Shown here one piece after another: positions 1-11,175 of a stretch of DNA of 64,000 nt. The stretch's first letter is position 1; each line of letters starts with the position of its first letter. Both the position numbers and the translations under genes were made by a program. The stretch lies in assembly GCA_020631735.1 (NCBI GenBank), contig CM036188.1, forward strand, positions 15,294,214 to 15,358,213, written 5' to 3'. The stretch is from Saccharum officinarum. Lineage: Eukaryota > Streptophyta > Magnoliopsida > Poales > Poaceae. Below the pieces are notes generated by a model. That model saw only the letters and a list, made by a program, of their open reading frames with translations, searched no databases and was not told the origin of the DNA.

Positions 1-345
1 GCAGTAAACCAGCGCCTAACCTTCTGAGCCTCATGAACCCCCATGATATATTTGCTGAGTTCGACATGGACTCACTCTTGCTATTTCCCACACCTCAGGA
101 TAGTCTTTGGAGTTTTTAGGCTTGTGATCAACCAGTCAGTTTGTTTCTGGAGTGAAGTCTACACCCGATGTTCGGAGTTGTCTTTCCGCTGTGTTGCTCT
201 TTAAGGTATATTTTATACTATTGCGTTATGTATATTAAGCATTTGTCTCTTGATATTACACTTATCTGTGGCTATATGTGAGATTTAACTTCTTTATTTC
301 ACATATAGTGTATGTCTGGTTTTGTCCTTAAAACCGGGTATGACA
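1..345 (+). mobile_element. 3' remnant of a TGTAACACCC-type LTR, cut by the window edge
   Basis: The segment ends in aaaccgggtatgaca at 345 and carries the block gttcgacatggactcactc. The same block lies just upstream of the ends of the LTRs near 26,720, 29,810 and 33,165. No primer-binding site follows, so this is a 3' LTR, a solo LTR or a fragment. Its start is outside the window. Confidence 0.75.
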
Positions 346-1470
<1,125 letters not shown>

Positions 1471-1895
1471 ATATGTTCTCCTCTTCCATATTCTAGCTAT
1501 GTATATATGCATGGATCTATATTTTATTTAGTTTGCGACATTTTACTTGGCATATTTTATATAAAGCAATATATATTTTTATTCATATTTCTTAAATTTT
1601 ACTAGGTATAATGCAATATATATTCTCCTCTTCCATATTCTAGCTATGTATATGCATCCATCTATATTTATTTAGTTCGCGACATTTTACTTAGCATATT
1701 TTATATAATGCAATATATATTTCTATTCATATTTCTTGAATTTTATTCGGTATAATGCAATATATGTTCTCCTCTTCCATATTATAGCTATATGTATATG
1801 CATCGATATATATTTATTTAGTTTGCTACATTTTACTTGGCACATTTTATATAATGAAATATATATTTATAGTCATATTTCTTGAATTTTATTAG
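1471..1895. repeat. Tandem repeat, three copies of about 146 bp
   Basis: The phrase ttctcctcttccatattc starts at 1,475 and 1,623, and a one-base variant starts at 1,767, giving periods of 148 and 144 bases. Each copy continues through tttagttygcgacattttac-like and atttcttgaattttatt-like blocks. Copies differ by scattered substitutions. The array ends exactly at the AG before the first candidate exon of the decayed gene at 1,896, so it would lie in an intron or leader. Confidence 0.85.
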
Positions 1896-2795
1896 GTGGG
1901 ACAACGTACCTCCCCACAACAAGAACCAGATTTCCACCCTGGCAATGATCCATTCGATCCTGATGTGGCCATTCCAAACCACCCACTTCCAGCTATCGTA
2001 TGAAATGTTTTCCAACATCTTATTTTTGGATACTAATTAATTAATAATTATGATTTAATTTCCATAATAAGTGTTGTTTCATAATATGTATGGGCTCATT
2101 CAAATAATATCATTGTTACATATGTCGTAGACGATAGCCCCGATAGAGTGGCTGCAAACAGCACTTAGCTTGCACATGGTGTCGGACATGGTTGAGAACA
2201 TGACAACTGCTGATAATGGTCAAACTTGGACGTGTGAACTAAGCTTCTACATCCCTTCGAGGCTAGCATCAGCGTATCAGGAATTTATTCGGTAGACGGG
2301 ATCATGGATGCCGAGCAGGAGAAGCGCCCAGTTCTCTGCCATGCGCAGCTGTTTGGAGGCGCTTCAGCACATTGGCTATCAGGTGCCCGATTTCTAGCAC
2401 TTCAAGATAGCAGCAATGCGTGTTGGTGATGTCCCCGTTCCGCAAGTAAGCGAATACTAGGTGCGCTACAACCAAATGGATGTGGTAAAGTTGACGTCAC
2501 TGATACCTGAGTCGTGGTTATTTATTCTTGTTATTGTAATACGATTTCTCATTTTTTTTGTTTTGCCCGCTTGCAGGTGATGCTCCATGACAGTACCTAT
2601 GCTGCATTGGGCTTGTCGGCCATTCTAGACCAAGCTACACAGAGACTCGGGTATGACTGGGAGTACTGTACTGGGAACCTCGGCCAGCACACTACTGCAG
2701 GATGCCAGTTCTATATAAGAATTACTAACAGCGCCAATGGTCGTTCAGTAGGTTACATCTATGGACGACTATGTCATTGGTCTTTTGAGGCATGA
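1896..2795 (+). pseudogene. Decayed three-exon gene of unknown family, possibly a transposon accessory gene
   Basis: I do not recognise the family. Three blocks read in compatible phase. Exon 1 is 1,896-1,997, after an AG and before GTATGA. Exon 2 runs from 2,131 to about 2,510. Exon 3 is 2,577-2,795, after a T-rich tract ending ttgcag, and it ends in TGA. Exon 2 contains WLQTALSLHMVSDMVENM and SAMRSCLEALQHIGYQVPDF. Exon 3 contains YDWEYCTGNLGQHTTAGC. Exon 2 has three in-frame TAG stops at 2,293, 2,395 and 2,458, each in a position where CAG (Gln) fits. CACTA-like repeats lie upstream, so it may be a CACTA-borne gene. That is inference. The block SRRSAQFSAMRSCLEAL faintly recalls the final helix of a dsRNA-binding domain, but this is not enough for a call. 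Confidence 0.45.
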
Positions 2796-4219
2796 ATGAG
2801 TGCAATCATATGGGCATTGGCCTTCATCGATAGCTGTGGTTACAGAATCCGTGACATCAATTACCATGCTTGGATGCAAATGTATGGTGTTGCACATTCA
2901 CCCCCTCATTAGTGTTTGTTTAGGTTTAATTTGCAAGGTTTAAGTCTAATTCGGCTTGTTTGTCATGTAATTCATGTGCTGTGCAACAAGAACTCCAGAT
3001 TCTGGTGTCGTATTGGTCTCAAACTTTTTCCCAGGCTTGCACGTGTCACGGGTGAATGAAACACTAAGTTTGGGATTTTTCTGAGATGGTTCTGTCTTTT
3101 CCTGCAGGGCATAAAACTCAATCTGACAATGGAAGTGAAAAAGCGATAGGCTCAGAAAGATTGCTCTAAATGGAAGACGACATAGCAATATATTTTTCAA
3201 TAAGAGAAAAAGTCATCTTGAGAGATTGCGTCGGAGATAAGAAAGGAGTTGGTAACCTGACAGCCGATAGGAGACCAATCGGCTAACAAACAGTCAATAT
3301 ACTACTACAACAGGTGCACAGATCCATGCTAATGCACGAATCACGATTGGCTGATTACTGTGCATTAGAATTAATAAGAAAAAGGCCAAGGTTCATGCGT
3401 CACCAGCAGGAAAGAAAAGCCGATGATATATAAGCATATTTCATTCCATCGGCTGAAGCAAACACATGGTGTTCAACTGTTCATCCTTCCTGCCTCGTTG
3501 AATATGATAAAGCCAATCGGCCAGGGAGCAGTCTGGAGGGATATGACGACTGACGAGTCTCCAGATATTATTCCTGCACGGAGAGTTACAAGAGTTCTAT
3601 AAGATTTATTTATATCGTGCATTGAAGGAAAGGAGATTGCCATCCCCATTTATTCGGATCTTTCTTACTACCAAGCCGTGTCTGCCCAAAAGCCGATCAG
3701 GTTCTTTACAAGATCACACTCTATCAGACCCCAGGAAGAAGCCGATGTTCATGCTATAGTACTAATATGATGGCCAAGAACCAAGTCTCGGCTTATGATA
3801 GCTGATGTCAAGATAAAATTTGGGTGGAGGCACTCATTGGCTCAGAGTGGAGAAACATACATACAGATATGAGGTACATGCCCCTCCATGCTTGGCTCGC
3901 ATATTCTTTATTTCTTACTTTTTCTGTCACTCAGTGAACAATCTATCACAAGGAAAGCATACCATCTAAGTAGTTGATGAATGAGATATGGTATGATGAA
4001 AGGAATCTTGCTTCTTTTTGCAAAGTACATGAGAAGTTTTCTTACAAAAAATTCTAAATCAATAGTTTGTCAACTCAATGATGTTGAATTTCCTACCAAG
4101 GCCATATGTTAATCTCATTAAAAACCTTCTACATAAGCTGCTTGCTCTGTGTTAAGTTTTGTCAAGTTTTGTTGAACCTTGTTAAGAGATTTATCATGCT
4201 CTCAAGATCAAGATCATGT
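2796..4219. other. No gene recognised; probable retroelement debris
   Basis: Low-complexity, AT-leaning sequence with repeated words such as gccgat and atcggc, a style seen in the non-coding interior of grass LTR retrotransposons. No LTR ends, tRNA or coding block could be supported. It runs into the first assembly gap. Confidence 0.35.
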
Positions 4220-4319
4220 NNNNNNNNNNNNNNNNNNNNNNNNNNNNNNNNNNNNNNNNNNNNNNNNNNNNNNNNNNNNNNNNNNNNNNNNNNNNNNNNN
4301 NNNNNNNNNNNNNNNNNNN
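4220..4319. other. Assembly gap of 100 N
   Basis: Exactly 100 N, the conventional size for a gap of unknown length. Open frames spanning it are not meaningful. Confidence 0.99.
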
Positions 4320-4504
4320 AATTTACAAAAAATAAAAATAAAAGTGTTACAGTGCTCGGGGGTGGCACTGTGCATAATTGGCCACCCCCGAGTTGGTCAT
4401 CTAAACAAGGCCAAAGATGAATTGAACCCAACACAGCATCCAAAGAGGCAGTATGGCCGTCGACGTGACAGACACCTTCAGAGTTCAGAGTCCAAAATGC
4501 TTTT

Positions 4505-4800
4505 GGCCCTGTTTAGTTCCTAAAAATTTTTCTAAAAATTTTCAGATTCCCTGTCACATCAATCTTTATACATATGCATAAAGCATTAAATGTATATAAA
4601 AAATAAAACTAATTACACAGTTTAGCTATAAATCACGAGACGAATCTTTTAAGCCTAGTTCGTCTATGATGGACACTAATTACCAAATAACAACGAAAAT
4701 GCTACAGTTGTTTTTTTGCAAAAAGCCTAGTTCGTCTATGATTGGACACTAATTACCAAATCATGAGACAAATCTTTTAAGCCTAGTTCGTCTATGATTA
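4505..4800. mobile_element. Rearranged MITE of the ggccctgtttagttcc type
   Basis: The left end ggccctgtttagttcc and the internal phrases aattacacagtttag and cgagacgaatcttttaagcc match the MITE at 41,224-41,465 in layout. The block cctagttcgtctatgat occurs three times (near 4,656, 4,726 and 4,782). The expected right terminal repeat is missing. This is a truncated, internally duplicated copy. Confidence 0.7.
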
Positions 4801-6260
4801 GACTTTTCTTTGCTTCAGCTAATACTGCCATGGCATTGAGGTATGGTGTTTTGCCACATCCGGTTCCAAAAAATAGCATCAAAAGCATTAATGATAGTTT
4901 AATTATGAGAAGAAAAAAATAAAGATAAGCGATAGATCGCTGTTTTTGTGGAAATTAGTCATGGTAGCAACATATATGACAACTAGGACACGTGTGCTGC
5001 ATTTCACCCAAAGCGGGTATGGTAATTGAACTAGCAAAACTAAGTATCCAAAGTGCACTACTTGCTCAAACAAGCAAACTACCACCTATGAGGTATATTC
5101 ACATTTCACAGCAGTGCCAATTAACATTTCGTGCAACATATGTATATATTCGGTGAGTAAATGGACAACAGTAATTAACTTGCCACTTTTATGACTAGCG
5201 CTTGTCTGTTCACCCCTTATCCACACAAATGGTCCCCTGCATTGCTGAGTTGGGATGACTAGCAATGCTTGATCTTAATTGTGACAATCTCATAAAATCC
5301 TTGCTGCTGTCAGACACATGATAGTCCAATATGAGATAAGGATAATCATGGTGCAGATCAGCAATCCTTCATTGCAAGAGATATGGGCATTTATACAAAT
5401 AAATGCATAGCAACATAATAGCACCTACCACCAATTGGCAATAATGTACATAGCAGTAATAAGAAAAAGCAAAATAATCACCTCCAGCTCAATATAAATA
5501 TAATAGTCGTCTCTAGTTCCATCTCAGCTCAACAAAGTGCCCAAAGCAACACTAGCATAGTATTGGCGGCCAAAAGAAAGAGGACGGATGGATGAATAGT
5601 ATAGATAGAAAGAAAGGCTCATGCCTGATGTATTGGGAATGAGAGGCCAAAGGAAAGTGGACACTAGATACATACCTAGTCTGAGGGCCTACTGAAGCAC
5701 ACGTCTTGGCTACAGTTTGAGTTTGTCCTCGATAACCAAGGACGTGGCAATGTGGCTCTTCAGTTCAATCTCTATGAAAATTTTCAGTGCAAAGCTTGCT
5801 GGTATACTGTGTCGGTCATCAATAAAGGGTCTGGCCGTCACTGACAACAGTGGTGTCCACTTTAATTGTGGACTGAATGATGCATAGAATTTTTCCATCC
5901 TATGTATATGATGCAGAGGCATTTTATCTTGCTCCGTGCTGGCAAACGTGAACGTTCACGCTGAATATACAGTCAGATGGTGATACACTATGTTCTGGTG
6001 AGGTGGTACCGATGTGGATGAACAGAGACAAAAAGATCAAAATCACTGTGGTCTAGAAACAGATATGAGCATGTGACTTTGCTCACTTAAATAATACAAA
6101 ATTAAACATATGCAATGTTTAACTTGGAAGTTGGAATCTGTTATTCACCCAAGTGGTTTAAGCTGACTCTCAGTGGCCTGATTCGTTTTTTTACAATGGC
6201 GTTCTAGTAGCTACATATGTCCAGTTTCCTGACCTCACCAATGCTACACAACTACACATA
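4801..6260. repeat. Gene-like repeated module, copy A
   Basis: First of several diverged copies of a module of roughly 1.5 kb (others at 7,566-7,850 plus 14,789-16,210; 20,745-22,030; 22,790-23,381). Shared landmarks in order: cttgccacttttatgactagc, gacacatgatagtccaatatgagataag, cctccagctcaatat, ggccaaaagaaagagg, then the exon-like block at 5,676-5,945, then agatatgagcatgtgac. Order and spacing match between copies, so this is a dispersed or tandem duplication, not chance similarity. Confidence 0.75.
5676..5945 (-). pseudogene. Exon-like block of the repeated module (copy A)
   Basis: On the minus strand an open stretch begins MPLHHIHRMEKFYASF at 5,922. It runs through ELKSHIATSLVIEDKL to a stop at 5,710. 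Beyond it the sequence reaches a strong splice donor, AG|GTATGT, with the exon ending at 5,676. The equivalent block in copy C (15,014-15,266) stays open to the donor. Family not recognised. The plus strand of the same block is also partly open, so strand assignment rests mainly on the donor and on conservation between copies. Confidence 0.45.
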
Positions 6261-7003
6261 TGCCACTTATTTTTACGCCCAAATAACAGCATCAAAAGCA
6301 TTAATACATGGTCAACTTGTGTCTCTCATAAAGTTCCATGGTTCTTGTGTCTAAGCCCGATGTAAGCTTATAGTCCATTTCTCCACTCTCTCCTCCCCTC
6401 TCTCCTCCACCTCAACATACTTACAACTCTTTACTATACTTGCTCTAAGGAGAAGAGAAAAACAACGATAACTAACGGATCGTTGTTTTTGTGGAAATTA
6501 GTCATGATAACCACATAATAATTAACTAGGACACATGTGCTCCATTTCACCCAAAGAGCACATTTCACAGTTTTTGTGGAGATTAGTCATGATAAATAGT
6601 AGAGCTGGAAACAAAGGCACATGCATGATTTGTTAGGAATGGGAGGCCAAAGGAAAATGGGCACTAGATGCATACCTAATCTGAGGGCCAACGGAAGCGC
6701 ACATCCTAGCTAAGGTCTGACTTTGTGGACATGCTGAATGGATGTGGAATGTGGGAATTATTACCATGCTGACACTGATTCAGTTCAATCCCTGTTTCCT
6801 TTGATGTGGGAATATGTGGGAATTATTACCAGGCTGCTTAGTACCAGATTGGTGAATGGTGATTGCCGGCTTGCTGCAATAAAATTAGTAAGAACGAAGA
6901 AGCATGCTGGATCTGAGTCTTGGCCCCGTTAGTGGCACCAATCAGACAGGACTGCTCGACCTGGACACAGCAGATTGATGCTGCTGGATCCAGTCTTCTA
7001 TTA
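6261..7003. other. Partial module sequence (fragment B) and unassigned spacer
   Basis: From about 6,440 to 6,730 the sequence repeats module phrases (ggatcgttgtttttgtggaa, tgtgctccatttcaccc, ggaatgggaggccaaagg, tgagggcca) in compressed form with internal losses. The stretch 6,731-7,003 contains a near-duplicated atgtgggaattattaccaggct phrase and no recognisable gene. Confidence 0.5.
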
Positions 7004-7128
7004 GGCCCTGTTCATTCGGCTTAATCTGTCTTTTTCAGCTTGTTTTTTCAGCTGGAATAGTATTTTTCTCTCACGACAAATCAGCCAACAGTGTTTTCAG
7101 CCGGCTTATCAGCATAGCCGAACATGCC
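7004..7128. mobile_element. Small MITE with ggccctgttc / gaacatgcc-type inverted ends
   Basis: The left end ggccctgttcattcggctta pairs imperfectly with the right end agccgaacatgcct. The interior carries tttttctctcacgac and caaatcagccaacag, the hallmark of an abundant grass MITE often classed as hAT-like. No exact target duplication could be confirmed by eye. Confidence 0.7.
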
Positions 7129-7565
7129 TCTGAAGACCGTCAGCTACGTCAGCTAGCTTCGATTCGTCACCATTCCGCATATATCTGCTTGTAACAGGAG
7201 AGAAAGAGAGGAGACATGAAAACACTGTAACGGAATTCTTCCGCTAATCGTTCAGAGTTTGGTCCCCATTCTTCTTGCCTTGGTCTGTTCTTTCCTCATC
7301 TCCATGTTATCCTCACAATTTGTACGATGGTATCAGATTCCTCATCCACCGTGATTCCGATCCCTCCCACCACCACTTCACGTGGTTCCAGGCTTCCTGC
7401 TGTGCCATGGACCTGAATTTGAAGCCGGTTCTCGATGAATTCGGACTCCAGTTCGACAACCACGACACCAAAAGGGAACGCCGATTCGCCAACTTGAACT
7501 TCGCTTGTGTCGCCCGCGACACCGTCGTGGACCAATGCTTCATGACACTCGAAATTGCTCACTGA
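7129..7565 (+). other. Unassigned sequence with a 96-codon open frame
   Basis: An open frame at 7,275-7,565 includes DLNLKPVLDEFGLQFDNH. A phrase gatggtatcagattcc sits at about 7,326 and resembles, but does not match, a retrotransposon primer-binding site. It is followed by a Ser/Thr/Pro-rich frame (MVSDSSSTVIPIPPTTTS) of the kind found at the start of copia gag. A decayed copia element is possible but unproven. Confidence 0.3.
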
Positions 7566-7850
7566 AGGGTATTATACAACAGCAATTAACTTGCCACTTA
7601 ATGACTAGCGCTTGTTGGTTCACCCATTGTTATCGACACAGATGGTCCCTCACATTGATGAGTTGGGATGACTAGCAACGCTAGATCTTAACTGTGACAG
7701 TTTCAAATCATTGCTGCTCGCAGACACATGATAGTCCAATATGAGATAAGGGTATTCATGGTGCAGATGAGCAATCCTTCATTGCAAGAGATATGGGCAT
7801 TTAGATGAATATAGATGCATAGCAACATAATAGCACCTACCAGCAATTGG
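7566..7850. repeat. Repeated module copy C, left part, up to the LINE insertion point
   Basis: Matches module copies A and D from attatacaacag-caattaacttgcc through cctaccagcaattgg. The match stops abruptly at 7,850 and resumes at about 14,789 with atgtatatagcactgataag. In copy D the two halves are continuous at about 20,987-21,015. This defines the 5' boundary of the LINE. Confidence 0.85.
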
Positions 7851-8127
7851 AGTGGGCGCTGCGGTCTCCGCTGCGAGTGGCCACGGCCACGACCATGGCT
7901 TCATGCCGAGGGGGAGGCGCTTTACTCTCGCCCCGGCGGTCAATATCACACTGCCTCCATCGCCCGCTCAAGTGGATGTCAGTGACTGTGATGAACATGG
8001 CGATGAGGTTTGGCATTGCCAGAAGGGACGTGAGGCTTTGTCGAAGGCTGTGGCGTTGGCAGCGGATTTGTGCCGACGACCATCTCTGGTCCATGGCGTC
8101 TAGGGACATTCATGTGCGTGCCCAATC

Positions 8128-11100
8128 ATGTCCAAGTTTTGGGCTAGGGGGGACGAGTATGAGGACAACGAGCCAGAGAAGACGGGGGTGCAGAGTCCGG
8201 TAACTCCGGCAACCTCGGAGTTCATCAAAGACGCCTTGGATGCGGGCTTCACGCTTGACCAACTATCCAGAACAGAACGCGTCCTGGACTCTGGTAAGTC
8301 TCCGCTGTCCGGTGATCTTCATCTCCCAAAGTCCATCATCACCACGCTGGCACAGAAGAAACTAGCAGAGGCGCCATGGCAGGGTCCTTTACCTGCTCCT
8401 CGCGTGTCTCCACCGAGGACGCTAGGTGATTGTTTGGTGAAGGCTTCTCACTGGACTTTGGGTTCTCAAGGCAGATCGGGAACGTCGTTCCGACAACCGA
8501 CATCACCGACGAGGCCTAGTCTGGCAAGTTAGGCAGCCGTTTCAAAAAATTTTGAAATTCCGAAAATCCAGGACTCCGATCCGGCCTTTCCTCCGCTACC
8601 TAGCGTGGTACTTCCGGCTATGGCCGCGTGTATCATGATTGGTGTGGATACGAGGAAGACACGGGGTCGTACTAGAGTTGGTGATTGGGTGCAGTTTGGG
8701 CCCGACAAATTTTTTTGGCCCATGAAAGGCCTTTATGCTCTCTTCCTGCGTACCGGGACCAGGCGCAGTGCGTGTAAGCCGCCGCCACTGCCCTTGACGC
8801 CATCTCGTCCCTCGTTCGCTGATATCGTACGTAGAGGGAAACCCTCGGTTGGTGTCACGCAAGGACGCAAGGTCATGGCGGGGCAGGGGCAGGGGTTGGC
8901 CAACACTGGCGATCTCGGTGCACGTGGCGGAGGAAGGGGAGCGGCATATAATCCTGGTTTCTAGTCACGCTTCGATCCAGGGTTTGGAGGTCGAGGCCCG
9001 GATCTGACCACTTCCATCCACGGGGAAGATGTCGCAGGCATGGCGGCTATGGAGGTTTCGGATACAACAACTTCAACACGGGTTTCCGTGGAGCGGGTCA
9101 TGGAGGACGGAACCTTGGAGGCGGATACGGTGGTGGCCGGGGGTGCGTTACATGGCCGAACCCTAGCCGGCAGCCGCACTACCAGTCATCCATGGCACCG
9201 GTTCCCAGCTTGGGGGGTGGCCAATCACTCCATCAGCAGAACGTGCATGGGACCACGAGTGGTCATCAGACCACCTCCAACCTGCCGGCCAACCAAGAAG
9301 GAGAGGAGGCGACCGGGGCAGCTCAGAGTTCGGCCCCCAACCAGCCGAACACGGGGGCAGCGTCACAAGCCACTTCATGTACCAAGACAGCAGCGGCCGC
9401 AACTGAAGCTCTCAACTCGCCCACTGCCCTGCCAGGCTCCAGCAACACAGCTTTTGCAAGTGATGTACTGGAGTCATCCTAGAAAGGAGAAAACCAAAAA
9501 AGCAAGGGCAAACCATTTTGCTATCGCTATCATACTAAAGGGCATACCATCTCTGTTTGTACGGCAGTGCTTAGCTGTGATTTATGTTTTGGTGATCATG
9601 TGAAAAAAGTGTGTCGAAATCTCAAGTATTTGCATTCTATTGCTATACCTTGTGGCTATGCTGTAGATGGTCTAGGTTTCTATTTCATAACTGTCGTAGA
9701 GAATCCAAGATTGCTTCAGATGATAAATCCACTGTGGTACATGTTTTGGAGGGTTCTCTTACTACTAACCAGTTAGCAGTGGAACTTGACAAACTATTGC
9801 CTGGGAAAGTTGGGTAATTGAAGAGAAAGGCAATGATGCCTTTATCACTAATTTCCCTTTTGCTGAAGTGCTCAGCCACATGGTGAATTGGGGACCAATG
9901 GACACAAAGACAGCAAAAGGAAAGATTCGGTTCGAGAAAGGGGCCAAAATGATGTTTTTAAACATGAGATTGACAAGGTTTGGGTGCAGTTCAGGGGCCT
10001 CCCAAAGGAACTATGAGAATTTCCTATTATCTGGGCAATTGGTTCAATTTTAGGAGTATCTCATGCTGTTGATATGAAATTCACAAAGAAATATGGCAGA
10101 GCTAGAATGAAAGTAGCAGTGCTAAATCCTGATCTCATCCTGGATCTTGTAGATGTAGTCATTGGGGATTTTGTTTATGAGCTACAATTTAGAGTTGAAA
10201 AGGATTTGTCTGATGGTGAGCCTCAGCTTATTGACATGGACTCTACCATGGACGAGGACAAAGCCCCTGTGGAGACGAAACCAAAAAACATGGATCATGA
10301 TGCTAACAAAACAGGTGATCCGCTAGCTGGTCAAGCGACTGATACGCAACCCAATGCTTCAGTTGCGCCAAGTGGACAGCAAAAGAACAAGGTTGCCGCT
10401 GGTGCACCTACTGATCATCACATGAGTGAAGTCATGACTGACCAGCCGGACTTACCAAGGGACGTTGATTCACAGCATAGTGTGGGGGTTGATGCAGGTG
10501 TAGACCCACCTGGAGAAGAAAATTGCAAATAAGCCAGTGGTGTTACTGTCTCAGACCGGAATGACTCCTGATGGCACTGCACAATGGAAGGCTAGTTTGT
10601 TGCAGTCTAAGAGTGACTCTAGTCTCCTAAAAAAAACAAAGGTGCTGATGGGTGGGGTAGTGTCACCAGTGAGAGCTAGCAAGAGAAACACGTCTACTTC
10701 GGAGCAAGACCCGTTGGAGAAGGCAATGAAGTTAAAAGCACGCAAAATTTTGGAATCCTCTTCGATCAAAGGTAAAGAATCACAACCACTTTCTTTTGAT
10801 GCTCTTGATGATTCTATTTTGCTAGCTTCTACTAGTGCACTAGGAATTTCTCTCGGGGTTAATGAGCATGAGGTTTCCTGTTCTTTAAAATCTTTAAAAG
10901 ATGTAGAGTCACACAGACTGTCTGAGAATTTTAATTTAGAAGAAACTAGCAAGAACCTAGTGGATGATGTCTCATCAGTTTGCTCATTAGAAGAAAATAT
11001 GGATTTAGATGCTTTAAATCTCATTTGTGTGGACATTACTGAAGACCTAGGTGATGGGGGCTGTGATCCTTTGTGTCTACAGACCCCTTTATCACATTAC

Positions 11101-11175
11101 AAAAAATCTAGGTTCAAAACTAATGAGAAAAAAGCTAAAAGTCAATCAAATGAAAGGAATTTTCTGGAACTGTAA
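8128..11175 (+). pseudogene. LINE ORF1 (RNA-binding protein with zinc knuckle), frameshifted
   Basis: ORF1 proteins bind LINE RNA and accompany it to the target. The likely start at 8,128 gives MSKFWARGDEYEDNEPE, and LDAGFTLDQLSRTERVLDS follows. The reading then changes frame several times. A glycine/arginine-rich stretch lies near 8,900-9,030. A CCHC-type knuckle lies near 9,516-9,560 with CYRYHTKGHTISVC, in which the second cysteine is replaced by tyrosine. A second cysteine-rich block, CDLCFGDHVKKVC, follows. The block MVNWGPMDTKTAKGKIRFEK (near 9,880) and the frame 10,074-10,532 belong to the conserved ORF1 body. The tail 10,537-11,175 carries EQDPLEKAMKLKARKILESS. Its end overlaps the ORF2 start by about 50 bases, the usual arrangement. 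It cannot make a complete protein. Confidence 0.85.

Noticed and set aside
4106..4523. Open frames spanning the N block (also 46,806-47,083)
   Set aside because: Frames pass through 100 unknown bases, so neither continuity nor frame is known.
7326..7342. Primer-binding site gatggtatcagattcc
   Set aside because: Only tggtatcaga matches the methionine tRNA complement and no LTR end precedes it. Kept only as a remark.
7837..8203. Frames overlapping the LINE leader
   Set aside because: They cross the LINE insertion boundary or lie in its GC-rich 5' leader. The ORF1 start at 8,128 explains the region better.
10551..11036. 161-codon frame on the minus strand
   Set aside because: Antisense shadow of the LINE ORF1 tail.
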